From Paucihalobacter ruber (GTDB taxonomy: Bacteria; Bacteroidota; Bacteroidia; Flavobacteriales; Flavobacteriaceae): a stretch of 64,000 bases of DNA. Shown piece after piece: positions 17,664 to 26,789 of this stretch. The first letter of the stretch is position 1. Each line of letters opens with the position of its first letter. A model generated the notes under the pieces. That model saw only the letters and a program-made list of their open reading frames with translations. It was not told the origin of the DNA and did no database searches. Made by a program: the position numbers and the translations under genes. The stretch is taken from NCBI RefSeq assembly GCF_006494535.1, contig NZ_VHIQ01000001.1, forward strand, positions 374,736 to 438,735, in the 5' to 3' direction.

Positions 17664-18999
17664 ATTGGAATAAATCCTTCAATTTAAACTCAAACGACAT
17701 TTCCTTGTCATTTCTGTCGACCACCATTTTAACAGTGCTTCCTGCCTTTAGGTAAAACAATTTATTAACCTGTTGTAGTGACAAATATTGAGTAGGTTTT
17801 CCGTTAATAGAAGTTACAACATCCCCTATTTTTAAACCGGCTTGCTCTGCCACAGAGTTTGTTCTAATTTCAACAATTTGAAAAGCAGGTTTTAAATTGT
17901 AACCATAGGTTGTAGCCGACATTAAGGTAGTTCCTGATTCATTTTTGCGGCCATAAACATCAGTAACATGTGCTTTAATTATTTCTCTTACCAAACGCAT
18001 CCCTCGTTGCTCTATTACGATACCACTTTTGTTGTATTCGAAGGGTAGGCTATAATTTGCATTCTTTTTTAAGGTTAATTGATTTCTGTGATAATCAAAA
18101 ATTAAATTAAACCTTCTTAATAAACCACCCGAAATACTGCCACTTCGCTCTTTAAAGGAACGCGCCAAAAAAATAGCAGAAGAATCAGGGAAAGCAGTAT
18201 TTACCATAGAAAATTCAAATTTGTTTATTTTGAATTTTTCCACTTTCGATCTTTTACCATAAACATTTCCACTTAAGCCTCTACCAAGGTAATCGTCAAA
18301 ATACTTATTCTGTAAAGGCTTTATGCCGAGAGAATCATCTTCAAATAACCACAAATCATCACTGCCGCCAGTATCTATCAACAACTTCAACTTTTTTGGT
18401 TTATTATCAAAATAACCAATGGCATCGAGATAAGGTTTACCATTGCTGAAACTTAAATTTAAGGTTTCGCACTTTTTACAACGCTTGTATTTATAAGTTT
18501 CAGGATTGTGAAGTTTTAAAAATTTAGCTCTGTAATTTATTTCAACCACAAAATCTTTTAATAGGTCAAACCCTATAATGCCATGTACTGGCACTCCTAA
18601 AATAGGCGTAAAGTTAATGGAGTTATCAAAAACAACAAAAATCTCCTGATTAACATTCAAAGCTTTACCTACTTTAACGACATTGCTCTTAGACCTTATA
18701 GCATTAATACTACCGTCTGCTCCAAGACCTCTCAACGGTGTTGTTTCATAATTTTTTAGCTGAAGACTATCAGCAAAATTCAAAATATTAAATAGTATGG
18801 GTCGGCTCACCCCTGTATCTAATATAAATGAAAGTTCAACCCCATTTATTGACACCGGTAAGACCATTAAATTATCAATAAGTTCAAATTTAATTTTATC
18901 AGATTCGGTATTCATCAAGCTGAATCTATTCTGACTAAGGCCAGAAGAAATGAGCATCAAACTCAGGATAAAAAAAAGTAAATAATTTTTCAATTTCAA
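17662..18999 (-). CDS. PDZ domain-containing retropepsin-like aspartic protease
   Basis: Exported protein of about 445 residues with an N-terminal signal segment (LLFFILSLMLISSGLS). Two aspartic-protease active-site motifs are present, each like one lobe of a retropepsin fold: FILDTGVSRPILF near residue 60 and LLIDTGGSDDLWLF near residue 210. A PDZ domain occupies the C terminus (IVEIRTNSVAEQAGLKIGDVVTSINGKPT). Two DTG sites in one chain suggest a pseudo-dimeric enzyme. The start is uncertain: no ATG precedes the signal peptide, and the TTG at 18999 is also the end of a TATTTTTG promoter-like box; the TTG at 18993 is an alternative. Substrate unknown. Confidence 0.85.
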   Translation of the reverse strand: MKLKNYLLFFILSLMLISSGLSQNRFSLMNTESDKIKFELIDNLMVLPVSINGVELSFILDTGVSRPILFNILNFADSLQLKNYETTPLRGLGADGSINAIRSKSNVVKVGKALNVNQEIFVVFDNSINFTPILGVPVHGIIGFDLLKDFVVEINYRAKFLKLHNPETYKYKRCKKCETLNLSFSNGKPYLDAIGYFDNKPKKLKLLIDTGGSDDLWLFEDDSLGIKPLQNKYFDDYLGRGLSGNVYGKRSKVEKFKINKFEFSMVNTAFPDSSAIFLARSFKERSGSISGGLLRRFNLIFDYHRNQLTLKKNANYSLPFEYNKSGIVIEQRGMRLVREIIKAHVTDVYGRKNESGTTLMSATTYGYNLKPAFQIVEIRTNSVAEQAGLKIGDVVTSINGKPTQYLSLQQVNKLFYLKAGSTVKMVVDRNDKEMSFEFKLKDLFQ

Positions 19000-19113
19000 A
19001 AATATTAATCCAATATATGAAGATACAAATCATTTATCAGATGGTTTATTTTTAATACAATTTTTAATCATTCCTTAAGAAAAATTCGCAATTTTGTGGT
19101 CTAAATTTTTAAT

Positions 19114-20304
19114 ATGCCACAGATTTCCAAAAAAGGGCAACAAATGCCTTCATCTCCTATAAGAAAATTAGTTCCTTATGCCGAAGCTGCCGAAAAAAGA
19201 GGTACCACAGTTTATTACTTAAACATTGGTCAACCCGATATAAAAACACCTCAGGTGGCATTAGATGCCGTGAAAGTTCATTCACTAGAAACCATTGCAT
19301 ACACAAGATCTGAAGGCTCTGAAGATTACCGTAAAAAGATTGCCGGTTACTATAAAAAAAATCAAATTGATGTAACGCATAGCGATATTATTGTCACCAC
19401 AGGTGGCAGCGAAGCCTTAATGTTTGCCTTCGGGAGCGTCATGGATGAAGGCGATGAAATTATCATTCCTGAACCTTTTTATGCCAATTATAATGGATTT
19501 TCAACGGCTTCGGGCGTAAAGGTTGTTCCTGTAATTTCTAAAATCGAAGACAACTTTGCATTGCCGCCTATTGAAGTTTTTGAAAAATTAATTACACCCA
19601 AAACAAGGGCCATTCTTATTTGTAACCCCGGAAACCCAACAGGTTACCTTTATACAAAAGAAGAAATCATGAAACTGGCAGCCATCGTTAAACAACACGA
19701 TTTATTTTTAATTGCAGACGAAGTTTACCGGGAGTTTGTTTATGACGACGTTAAACATTTTTCCGTGCTACAAGTACCCGGTTTAGAAGAACACGCAATT
19801 GTTATAGACTCTGTTTCGAAGCGCTACAGTATGTGCGGCGCAAGAATTGGATATTTAGTCTCGAAAAATAAAGCATTTATAAATACAGCGTTAAAATTTG
19901 CACAAGCCAGATTAAGTCCGCCAACCTTAGCACAAATAGCCAGTGAAGCTGCCTTAGATACACCTCAGCAGTATTTTGACGAAGTTAAGGCAGAGTACAA
20001 AAAAAGAAGAGATACCCTCATGCGCGAACTTGAACAAATTGAAGGGGTGAAAGTTGCAAAACCAAACGGTGCTTTTTACTGCGTGGTGGAATTACCTGTT
20101 AAAAACGCTGATGATTTTGCCCAATGGCTGCTTGAAAAATTTTCATTTAACAACGAAACGCTAATGGTCGCACCGGCCGCAGGTTTTTATTCAACGCCGG
20201 GCGTTGGTTTAAATCAAATAAGAATTGCCTACGTTCTTCTTGAACAAAGCTTAGTCAAAGCCGTAAAAATTTTAAAAGAAGCGCTTAAAGTTTATAAAGA
20301 CTAA
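19114..20304 (+). CDS. class I/II PLP-dependent aminotransferase
   Basis: Cytosolic fold-type I aminotransferase, 396 residues. The N-terminal substrate loop (LNIGQPDIKTP), the tyrosine-bearing AYTRSEGSEDYR, the NPGNPTG motif, ADEVYREFVYDD, and the Schiff-base lysine Lys236 in SVSKRYSMCGARIGY are all visible. This is the aspartate/aromatic aminotransferase-like group; the exact amino donor cannot be read from sequence. The murB start overlaps its stop (TAATG), so the two are translated together. Confidence 0.93.
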   Translation: MPQISKKGQQMPSSPIRKLVPYAEAAEKRGTTVYYLNIGQPDIKTPQVALDAVKVHSLETIAYTRSEGSEDYRKKIAGYYKKNQIDVTHSDIIVTTGGSEALMFAFGSVMDEGDEIIIPEPFYANYNGFSTASGVKVVPVISKIEDNFALPPIEVFEKLITPKTRAILICNPGNPTGYLYTKEEIMKLAAIVKQHDLFLIADEVYREFVYDDVKHFSVLQVPGLEEHAIVIDSVSKRYSMCGARIGYLVSKNKAFINTALKFAQARLSPPTLAQIASEAALDTPQQYFDEVKAEYKKRRDTLMRELEQIEGVKVAKPNGAFYCVVELPVKNADDFAQWLLEKFSFNNETLMVAPAAGFYSTPGVGLNQIRIAYVLLEQSLVKAVKILKEALKVYKD

Positions 20305-21320
20305 TGCAAATACTAAACAACATTTCTTTAAAACCTTTCAATACTTTTGGTATCGATGTTAAAGCGAAGAAATTTGTGACAATAAGCTCTGTAGCCGAAC
20401 TTCAAGCTGTATTAAAAACCTTTAAAAACGAGAAGAAATTAATTTTAGGTGGCGGCAGTAATATGTTGCTAACTAAAGATATAGAATCTTTAGTGATTCA
20501 CCTCGACATCAAAGGAACAGCAGTTTTAGAAGAAGATGCGTCTCATGTTTTGGTAAAAGCTTATGCCGGAGAAAACTGGCACGAATTTGTCTTGTGGTGC
20601 ATAGCACATGATTTTGGAGGTGTTGAAAACTTATCATTAATCCCGGGTAAAGTGGGCGCTGTACCAATTCAAAATATTGGTGCTTATGGTGTTGAAATCA
20701 AAGATGTACTCATTTCTTGCGAAGCAATAAATATTGAAACCGGAAACATTAAATCTTTTTCAAATAATGATTGTAATTTTAGTTATCGCGAATCGGTATT
20801 TAAACAAGATTTAAAAAACAAGTATGTGGTAATTAGTGTTACCTTAAAACTTACCAAGAACAAACACAATATTAAAATTGGCTATGGTGCCATAGCGTCG
20901 CAACTGGAAACAAATGGGATTACCACACCGGGAATTAAAGATGTTTCAGAGGCTGTTATAAGCATCAGGCAAAGTAAACTTCCTGACCCAAAGGACATAG
21001 GCAATAGTGGTAGTTTTTTTAAAAATCCCATTATATCAATTTCAAAATACCAAGCTTTACTTAATAATTTTCCCACTATGCCAAACTATCCGGTTTCAAA
21101 TGAAGGGGTTAAAGTCCCTGCCGGATGGCTTATTGAACACGCCGGATTTAAAGGAAAAACTATGGGTAATTACGGTGTTCATAAAAATCAGGCTTTGGTG
21201 TTGGTAAATTATGGCGGAGCCAAAGGTGAAGATATTTTTAACCTCGCTAAGCTTATTCAACTAACAGTAAAACGCCTGTTTGACATTGAAATTGAGATGG
21301 AGGTCAATGTATTGAATTAG
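20304..21320 (+). CDS. murB: UDP-N-acetylenolpyruvoylglucosamine reductase
   Basis: FAD-dependent reductase completing UDP-MurNAc synthesis for peptidoglycan. The FAD-binding region shows LILGGGSNMLL at residues 47-57 and IPGKVGAVPIQNIGAYG near residue 115. The proton-donor region is NSGSFFKNPI near 230, and the C-terminal domain has AGWLIEHAGFKG. At 338 residues it is the long (type I, E. coli-like) form. It is coupled to the upstream aminotransferase. Confidence 0.97.
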   Translation: MQILNNISLKPFNTFGIDVKAKKFVTISSVAELQAVLKTFKNEKKLILGGGSNMLLTKDIESLVIHLDIKGTAVLEEDASHVLVKAYAGENWHEFVLWCIAHDFGGVENLSLIPGKVGAVPIQNIGAYGVEIKDVLISCEAINIETGNIKSFSNNDCNFSYRESVFKQDLKNKYVVISVTLKLTKNKHNIKIGYGAIASQLETNGITTPGIKDVSEAVISIRQSKLPDPKDIGNSGSFFKNPIISISKYQALLNNFPTMPNYPVSNEGVKVPAGWLIEHAGFKGKTMGNYGVHKNQALVLVNYGGAKGEDIFNLAKLIQLTVKRLFDIEIEMEVNVLN

Positions 21321-21438
21321 AGAAACAACTTCAAAATTTAAGAAATAAGTTATTTTAGAGCACACAAATTATATTACTTTCAATAAATTAGCGTTACCTT
21401 TTTCCTAACGGAAAGCCATTCAACTAAAAAACAACCTT

Positions 21439-21966
21439 TTGAGTACAAGCTTAGAAACACAAATCATCAAACTGCTGGAAGAGGGTAATCAACAAGCTTT
21501 AAATTTGTTGTATGAACACTATTCCGACGCCTTGTTTGGAGTCATTCAAAAAATAACAAAAAACGACGAACTGGCACAAGATGCACTTCAAGAAACTTTC
21601 GTTAAAGTGTGGCGCTACTCCAACAAGTACGATGCCGATAAAGCCAAATTATTTACATGGCTTTACCGAATTGCACGCAATACAGCCATAGACAAACTGC
21701 GAAGCCATAACTTAAAACATCAAAAAAACATCCAAATTGATCACACAAACGTATATGTACTACCAACAACCAGTTTAAATCAGGATGTATTAGACCTAAG
21801 AGCGCAACTTGACAAGATTGACGAAAAATACCAAATAGTAATTAAAGCACTGTTTTTTGAAGGTATGACACAACAAGAGGCAAGCGAAGAATTAGACATT
21901 CCATTAGGTACAATCAAATCCAGATTAAAAATTGGTTTGCGGGAACTAAAAAAGTTTTACAATTAA
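21439..21966 (+). CDS. ECF-type RNA polymerase sigma factor
   Basis: Sigma-70 family factor of 175 residues with region 2 (residues about 20-90: LLYEHYSDALFGVIQ, DALQETFVKVWRYS, FTWLYRIARNTAIDKLR) and region 4 (about 115-170: YQIVIKALFFEGMTQQEASEELDIPLGTIKSRL). It begins at TTG, since no in-frame ATG precedes region 2. The next gene, two bases later, encodes its membrane anti-sigma factor, making a standard ECF pair, probably of the SigK/RskA-like group. Confidence 0.93.
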   Translation: MSTSLETQIIKLLEEGNQQALNLLYEHYSDALFGVIQKITKNDELAQDALQETFVKVWRYSNKYDADKAKLFTWLYRIARNTAIDKLRSHNLKHQKNIQIDHTNVYVLPTTSLNQDVLDLRAQLDKIDEKYQIVIKALFFEGMTQQEASEELDIPLGTIKSRLKIGLRELKKFYN

Positions 21967-21968
21967 AG

Positions 21969-22787
21969 ATGAATGCCATGAATAAAAAACCACAAGAATT
22001 TCTAGCGTCTAATTTATTAGACAAATATATTATTGGTGCGACTTCATCAAAAGAAAATACAGAAGTTGAGTACTTTATTGATAATTTTGAAGAAGTTAAA
22101 GAAGCCTATCAAGTAGGTCAAAAAAATCTCGAGATTTTGGCGAAGGCTGAAAGTAAATCTGCGCCAGACTTATTGAATGATATCTTCCAAACAATCAACA
22201 AAGCAGATACAATAATTGAAAAAGAACAACCGAAGATTATTCATATAACTCAAAATCAAACTTCAACGCCTTGGTATTTTATGGCAGCTTCGGTGGCTGC
22301 GGTGATTTTTGCGATTGCCGCAACAGCCCTGTATTTTGACAACAAATCCTTAAAATCTGAAAATCAAGTAGTAGTTGATGAAATTTTTGACCTTAGAAGC
22401 GATATCGAAAATACCAACTCGCAATTATCTGATTTAATGCGCCAGTTTCAAAAACTAAACAATCCTGATACTCAAAAATACGTGCTAAGCGGAAACGAAC
22501 GTGCCAGCAACCTGAAAACCGTTGCCTATATCAATCCCGTTGAAAGAACCTCAATGCTTGATATTATAAGCCTACCAAAATTACCCGAAGACCAATGTTA
22601 CCAAATTTGGGGTGAGTTACAAGACCGTATGGTAAGTTTGGGAATTATGCATCCAAACGATGCAAAAATTAAACCGCTACCCTATTTAGATAGTTTAATA
22701 GCACTTACAATTACCATAGAAGATAAAGGTGGAAATGTTGTGACCTCGCCTGAAAGAGAAGTTGCGGAAATTATTTTAAACCAATAA
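21969..22787 (+). CDS. RskA-like transmembrane anti-sigma factor
   Basis: Bitopic inhibitor of the sigma factor encoded just upstream. The cytoplasmic N-terminal domain (residues 1-95) would hold sigma; a single helix spans about 98-120 (WYFMAASVAAVIFAIAATALYF). A periplasmic coiled-coil segment (KSENQVVVDEIFDLRSDI...) precedes an RskA C-terminal domain with YINPVERTSMLDI and LPEDQCYQIWGEL. Release of sigma presumably needs regulated proteolysis. A second ATG three codons in (21978) is equally possible as start. Confidence 0.9.
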   Translation: MNAMNKKPQEFLASNLLDKYIIGATSSKENTEVEYFIDNFEEVKEAYQVGQKNLEILAKAESKSAPDLLNDIFQTINKADTIIEKEQPKIIHITQNQTSTPWYFMAASVAAVIFAIAATALYFDNKSLKSENQVVVDEIFDLRSDIENTNSQLSDLMRQFQKLNNPDTQKYVLSGNERASNLKTVAYINPVERTSMLDIISLPKLPEDQCYQIWGELQDRMVSLGIMHPNDAKIKPLPYLDSLIALTITIEDKGGNVVTSPEREVAEIILNQ

Positions 22788-22790
22788 AAA

Positions 22791-22819
22791 AAACGCTTGA
22801 GGCATGTCCTCAAGCGTTT
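22791..22819. terminator. bidirectional hairpin terminator between the anti-sigma gene and aqpZ
   Basis: Perfect 12-bp stem AAACGCTTGAGG/CCTCAAGCGTTT around a 5-base loop. Preceding A run and adjacent T/A-rich ends allow use by both convergent genes. Confidence 0.85.
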
Positions 22820-22839
22820 AAAATATCATTAACTTTGCT

Positions 22840-23526
22840 TTATTCTTTGTCCAAAAGCGCTTTATGAATTAAGCCGGCCACGATGGCACCTGCTATTGGT
22901 GCTACCCAAAATAACCACAACTGAGATATGTAAGCACCTTCGGCAAATAATGCCTGACTGGTAGATCTTGCAGGATTCACAGAGGTATTGGTAATTGGAA
23001 TACTAATTAAATGAATAAGTGTAAGCCCAAGACCAATTGCTATAGGTGCAAATCCCTTTGGAGCACGCTCATTGGTACTTCCTAAAATAATCAGTAAAAA
23101 GAACGCTGTGAGCAAAAATTCTGCAACTAGTGCGGCGGTCATTGAGTAGCCATCGGGCGACAAGTCGCCAAAACCATTAGAAGCAAATCCGCCAACACTG
23201 GTAAAGCCATCTTTATTTGATAAAATTAGATATAACGCACCGGCGGCAGCAATAGCACCAACCAACTGGGCAATAATGTACCCAATCAAATCTTTAGCAT
23301 CAAATTTACCTCCGGCCCAGAGTCCAAAAGATACTGCCGGATTAAAATGACCGCCACTAATGTGACCAACTGCGTAAGCCATTGTTAATACCGTTAAACC
23401 AAAAGCTAGCGCTACGCCGGCAAATCCAATTCCCAAATCGGGATAACCGGCCGCAAAAACAGCACTACCACAACCTCCAAAAACCAACCAAAAGGTTCCA
23501 AAGAATTCTGCAAATAATTTCTTCAT
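22840..23526 (-). CDS. aqpZ: aquaporin Z (water channel)
   Basis: Six-helix MIP-family channel of 228 residues in the inner membrane. Both NPA boxes are intact, HFNPAVSFG near residue 61 and [12 protein letters not shown] near 182. The selectivity-filter residues expected of a water-selective pore appear as His in LIHLISIP, Thr in PITNTSVNP and Arg in NPARS. An acidic or glycerol-type spacer at these sites is absent. It is monocistronic and convergent with the anti-sigma gene. Confidence 0.96.
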   Translation of the reverse strand: MKKLFAEFFGTFWLVFGGCGSAVFAAGYPDLGIGFAGVALAFGLTVLTMAYAVGHISGGHFNPAVSFGLWAGGKFDAKDLIGYIIAQLVGAIAAAGALYLILSNKDGFTSVGGFASNGFGDLSPDGYSMTAALVAEFLLTAFFLLIILGSTNERAPKGFAPIAIGLGLTLIHLISIPITNTSVNPARSTSQALFAEGAYISQLWLFWVAPIAGAIVAGLIHKALLDKE

Positions 23527-23646
23527 ATATTACATATTTAATAGTTAGATGGTTAAAAGTATAAAATATTTTCATTTCTTTAACATTTTCTAAAACTTTT
23601 TAGAAATACATAACCGTTTATATTTTATAATTGCTTTGAATACCCG

Positions 23647-23654
23647 TATCTTTG
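23647..23654 (+). promoter_or_regulatory. -7 promoter box (TATCTTTG) for the glycosyltransferase/sigma/Nramp operon
   Basis: TATCTTTG matches TAnnTTTG and ends 15 bases before the ATG at 23670. Confidence 0.6.
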
Positions 23655-23669
23655 CAAAAATTGATTTCC

Positions 23670-23876
23670 ATGAAATTACTATTAATAACTTTAGTTTTAT
23701 TGGCGTTAGCCATTGCAGGAATTGCTATAAAAATTTGGGCCAAAAAAGACGGAAAATTTGCCGGTACATGCGCAAGCCAAAACCCCTATTTAAATCAAAA
23801 TGGTGAAGCCTGCGGTTTTTGTGGCAAAAGCCCTGATCAATTCGACAGTTGTAAAGAACCTCAGCATACGTCATAA
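23670..23876 (+). CDS. small Cys-rich membrane or secreted protein
   Basis: A 68-residue protein from the ATG at 23670, with one N-terminal hydrophobic segment (KLLLITLVLLALAIAGIAIKIW) and a short exposed tail containing GTCAS, GEACGFCGKSP and SCKEP, i.e. four cysteines including CGFC. This matches a common Bacteroidota family labelled only 'membrane or secreted protein'. The cysteine pair could bind metal or be redox active, but nothing proves it. It heads a tight gene set with the glycosyltransferase three bases downstream. Confidence 0.82.
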   Translation: MKLLLITLVLLALAIAGIAIKIWAKKDGKFAGTCASQNPYLNQNGEACGFCGKSPDQFDSCKEPQHTS

Positions 23877-23879
23877 CAC

Positions 23880-24989
23880 ATGCTCGCCGAAGCATTATTC
23901 TATCTTTTTACAGTAATAATAGGTATTCAAGCTTTATATTACTTATTTGTATTTTCAAAATTTACATTTTTAAACACCACCGATACTGAGACCAAAAATA
24001 TTCCTGTTTCGGTGATTATTTGTGCCAAAAACGAAGCTGAAAATCTAAAGCAATATCTTCCTTTAATCATTCAGCAAGACTACCCAAGTTTTGAAATTGT
24101 TTTAGTAGACGACAATTCATCCGATGATTCATTAGAAATCATGGAGTCATTCACCGAAAAACACAAGAATATTAAAATAGTAAAAGTTAAACCCATTGAT
24201 AAATTTTGGGGTAATAAAAAATACCCCCTTACTTTAGGAATCAAAGCAGCATCCAACAATTTTTTGCTCTTTACGGATGCTGATTGCCAACCAATATCCA
24301 AACAGTGGATTAAGAGTATGGCGTCCAACTTCACTAGCTCCAAATCGCTGGTTCTTGGGTATGGCGGAATTAGCGGTAAGAAGAATTCATTACTGAACAA
24401 ACTTATTCGTTACGAAACTTTATTAACCGCCGTTCAATATTTTTCATTTGCGACATTTGGAATGCCCTACATGGGTGTTGGAAGAAATTTAGCCTATCGT
24501 AAAGATTTATTTTTTGAGGCTTCGGGTTTTATGAACCACATGCACATTAAATCGGGTGACGACGATTTATTTGTAAATCAGGTAGCAACTGCTCACAACA
24601 CGACTATCTGTTTTAACAAGGAAAGTTTTACTTATTCAGAAGGAAAAAATTCTTTTAAAAATTGGGTTTATCAAAAAAGGCGACACACTATCACTTCTAA
24701 ATATTACAAACCAAAACACAAATTATTACTCGGCTTTTTTTATCTATCTCAATTAATTTTCTGGATATTGGCCATTGTTTTAATTGTACTTCAGGTTAAA
24801 CTAGTCTGGGTATTGGCGCTAATTTTCTTAAGGCTTTTAATTCAGCAAATTATTTTAATCAAAGGCGCCATAAAACTCAATGAAAACAGCTTGGTTTTTT
24901 GGATGGTGTTCTTAGACTTTTTCTTGGTTTTCTCACAATTGATTATCTTTACTCTTAACTTGATATCAAAACCAAAACATTGGAAATAA
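23880..24989 (+). CDS. family 2 glycosyltransferase, membrane-anchored
   Basis: GT-A fold glycosyltransferase of 369 residues. One helix at the N terminus (residues 3-25), then the catalytic domain with SVIICAKNEAENL near residue 43, EIVLVDDNSSDDS with the nucleotide-binding aspartates, the DxD-like FTDADCQP near 135, and an acceptor-site acidic pair in KSGDDDLF with a downstream YQKRRHT (Q/RxxRW-like). Three C-terminal helices follow, a processive-synthase-like plan. Acceptor and sugar are unknown. Its last 10 bases overlap the sigma-factor gene. Confidence 0.9.
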   Translation: MLAEALFYLFTVIIGIQALYYLFVFSKFTFLNTTDTETKNIPVSVIICAKNEAENLKQYLPLIIQQDYPSFEIVLVDDNSSDDSLEIMESFTEKHKNIKIVKVKPIDKFWGNKKYPLTLGIKAASNNFLLFTDADCQPISKQWIKSMASNFTSSKSLVLGYGGISGKKNSLLNKLIRYETLLTAVQYFSFATFGMPYMGVGRNLAYRKDLFFEASGFMNHMHIKSGDDDLFVNQVATAHNTTICFNKESFTYSEGKNSFKNWVYQKRRHTITSKYYKPKHKLLLGFFYLSQLIFWILAIVLIVLQVKLVWVLALIFLRLLIQQIILIKGAIKLNENSLVFWMVFLDFFLVFSQLIIFTLNLISKPKHWK

Positions 24990-25528
24990 AAGAAGCCATC
25001 GACAACGCCAAAAACAACAATCAGGCAGCTTTTAGATTTTTATTAGACCATTTCTGGAATGATGTCTATGGATTTTTATTAAAACGAACCAATAATGAAA
25101 ACGATGCTGAAGATATTACCATTGAAACATTCTCAAAGGCATTTGATAAATTAGACACATACAAGTCTGAATACAACTTCAAAACATGGTTAATTACCAT
25201 TTCAAAAAATATCCATACCGATCTTGTAAGAAAACAAAAAGTTAGATTTTCAAAAAGCAATTTACCTTCTCACGACGACGAGTTTTATCAAATTGCAGAC
25301 GAGTCGCCATCGGCCGAAGACATCATTATTACCGAACAAAATCTCGCCAAACTTCTTAGAGATATTAAAAAATTAAAACCGGCTTATCAAGAGGTTATTC
25401 AATTGCGCTACTTTCAGGAAATGAGTTACAAGGACATTGCCGTAGAGCTAAAAGAACCCGTCAACAACATTAAAGTAAAACTGTTACGAGCTAAAAAACT
25501 CCTCGCTGAGATTCTAACAAAAAAATGA
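24980..25528 (+). CDS. sigma-70 family (ECF-like) RNA polymerase sigma factor
   Basis: Sigma factor of 182 residues with region 2 (FRFLLDHFWNDVYGFLL, DAEDITIETFSKAFDKL, FKTWLITISKNIHTDLVR) and region 4 (LKPAYQEVIQLRYFQEMSYKDIAVEL, NNIKVKLLRAKKLL). The start is the TTG at 24980, as an in-frame stop lies shortly upstream. It overlaps the glycosyltransferase by 10 bases and the transporter by 4, so all three are translationally linked. Unlike the 21.4-kb pair, no anti-sigma gene is adjacent. Confidence 0.92.
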   Translation: MEIKEAIDNAKNNNQAAFRFLLDHFWNDVYGFLLKRTNNENDAEDITIETFSKAFDKLDTYKSEYNFKTWLITISKNIHTDLVRKQKVRFSKSNLPSHDDEFYQIADESPSAEDIIITEQNLAKLLRDIKKLKPAYQEVIQLRYFQEMSYKDIAVELKEPVNNIKVKLLRAKKLLAEILTKK

Positions 25529-26745
25529 AACACTTAAGCTTTAAATCTCTCGGTCCGGGATTGATTTTTGCCGGAGCAGCAATAGGAGTTTCGCATTTGG
25601 TGCAATCTACACGCGCAGGTGCCGACTTTGGTTTTGGATTGCTATGGGCCTTGTTATTGGTAACGTTATTTAAATATCCGTTTTTTGAATTTGGTATGCG
25701 CTATGCCAATGCCACTGGAGAGTCTTTGTTAGACGGTTATAAAAAACTAAACAAATTTATTTTACCATTATATTTTGTCATTACGTTCGCAACCATGTTT
25801 ACCATACAAGCTGCGGTAACTATTGTAACAGCGGGATTAGCGCAACAATTATTTGGCGATTTTATGAATACCACGGTTTGGGCAATTGTTATTTTGTTCA
25901 TTTCGGTATTAATACTAATTAACGGAAAATATAAACTTTTAGATAGTTTGATGAAAGTTATAGTAATAACGCTAACTATTTCAACATTAATAGCTGCAAT
26001 TCTATCGTTTTTTAATTATTCTAGACCTTTCGATTTCACACAAATTATTCCTGAAAATACTATTGAAATTGCCTTCTTAATTGCTTTTATGGGTTGGATG
26101 CCGGCACCATTAGACTGCTCTATCTGGCAATCATTATGGACACTTGAAAAACAAAAACTACATCCCGATTTCAAAGGTAAGTCGCCGTTAGCAGATTTTA
26201 ATATTGGCTATTTTGCCACCATTATTGTTGGTATTTGCTTTATGAGTTTGGGTGTTTTTGTGATGTATAACTCAGGACTGGAATTTGGTAATTCAAGCAC
26301 GCAATTTTCGGCCCAACTTATCAATCTTTACACCCAAAGTTTAGGAAACTGGAGTTTTATTATTATTGCAGTCGCGGCATTTACAACCATGTTTAGTACT
26401 ACACTAACCACCTTAGACGCCTCGCCACGAGCCATGTTCAAAACCACACAATTATTATTTTCGAACAAGCAAATCAATCAATATAAAATTTGGCTCGTAG
26501 TATTAACTATTGGTACCTGCGCCATTTTTATCTGGCTGAGTTCAGAATTATTGGTTTTGGTTAAAATAGCCACCATCATTTCATTTTTAACAGCGCCATT
26601 TTACGCCATTATTAATTATTGGCTTATTACAGGTAAATACACGCCTAAAGCGCATCAACCCTCAGGCTTCATGAAGATTTTAAGCTGGTTGGGGATACTG
26701 TTTTTAGCGGTATTCGGAATTTGGTACTTGACCTCAATATTGTAA
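25525..26745 (+). CDS. divergent Nramp-family transporter lacking the DPGN motif
   Basis: Polytopic 406-residue protein with about 11 helices and the Nramp (MntH) overall plan. The first helix shows GPGLIFAGAAIGVSHLVQST where canonical Nramp has the metal-binding DPGN. In TM6 the region is MGWMPAPLDCSIW in place of the MPH motif. The helix core FKYPFFEFGMRYANATGESLLDGY is otherwise family-typical. Because two key ligand sites are changed, the substrate may not be Mn2+/Fe2+. It shares a 4-base ATGA overlap with the sigma-factor gene. Confidence 0.82.
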   Translation: MKHLSFKSLGPGLIFAGAAIGVSHLVQSTRAGADFGFGLLWALLLVTLFKYPFFEFGMRYANATGESLLDGYKKLNKFILPLYFVITFATMFTIQAAVTIVTAGLAQQLFGDFMNTTVWAIVILFISVLILINGKYKLLDSLMKVIVITLTISTLIAAILSFFNYSRPFDFTQIIPENTIEIAFLIAFMGWMPAPLDCSIWQSLWTLEKQKLHPDFKGKSPLADFNIGYFATIIVGICFMSLGVFVMYNSGLEFGNSSTQFSAQLINLYTQSLGNWSFIIIAVAAFTTMFSTTLTTLDASPRAMFKTTQLLFSNKQINQYKIWLVVLTIGTCAIFIWLSSELLVLVKIATIISFLTAPFYAIINYWLITGKYTPKAHQPSGFMKILSWLGILFLAVFGIWYLTSIL

Positions 26746-26765
26746 AAGTTTAAATTTTTACTTTG

Positions 26766-26773
26766 TATCTTTG
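26766..26773 (+). promoter_or_regulatory. -7 promoter box (TATCTTTG) for lipA
   Basis: TATCTTTG matches TAnnTTTG and ends 16 bases before the lipA ATG at 26790, separating lipA from the transporter gene. Confidence 0.6.
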
Positions 26774-26789
26774 CAAATAAAAAATTGAT

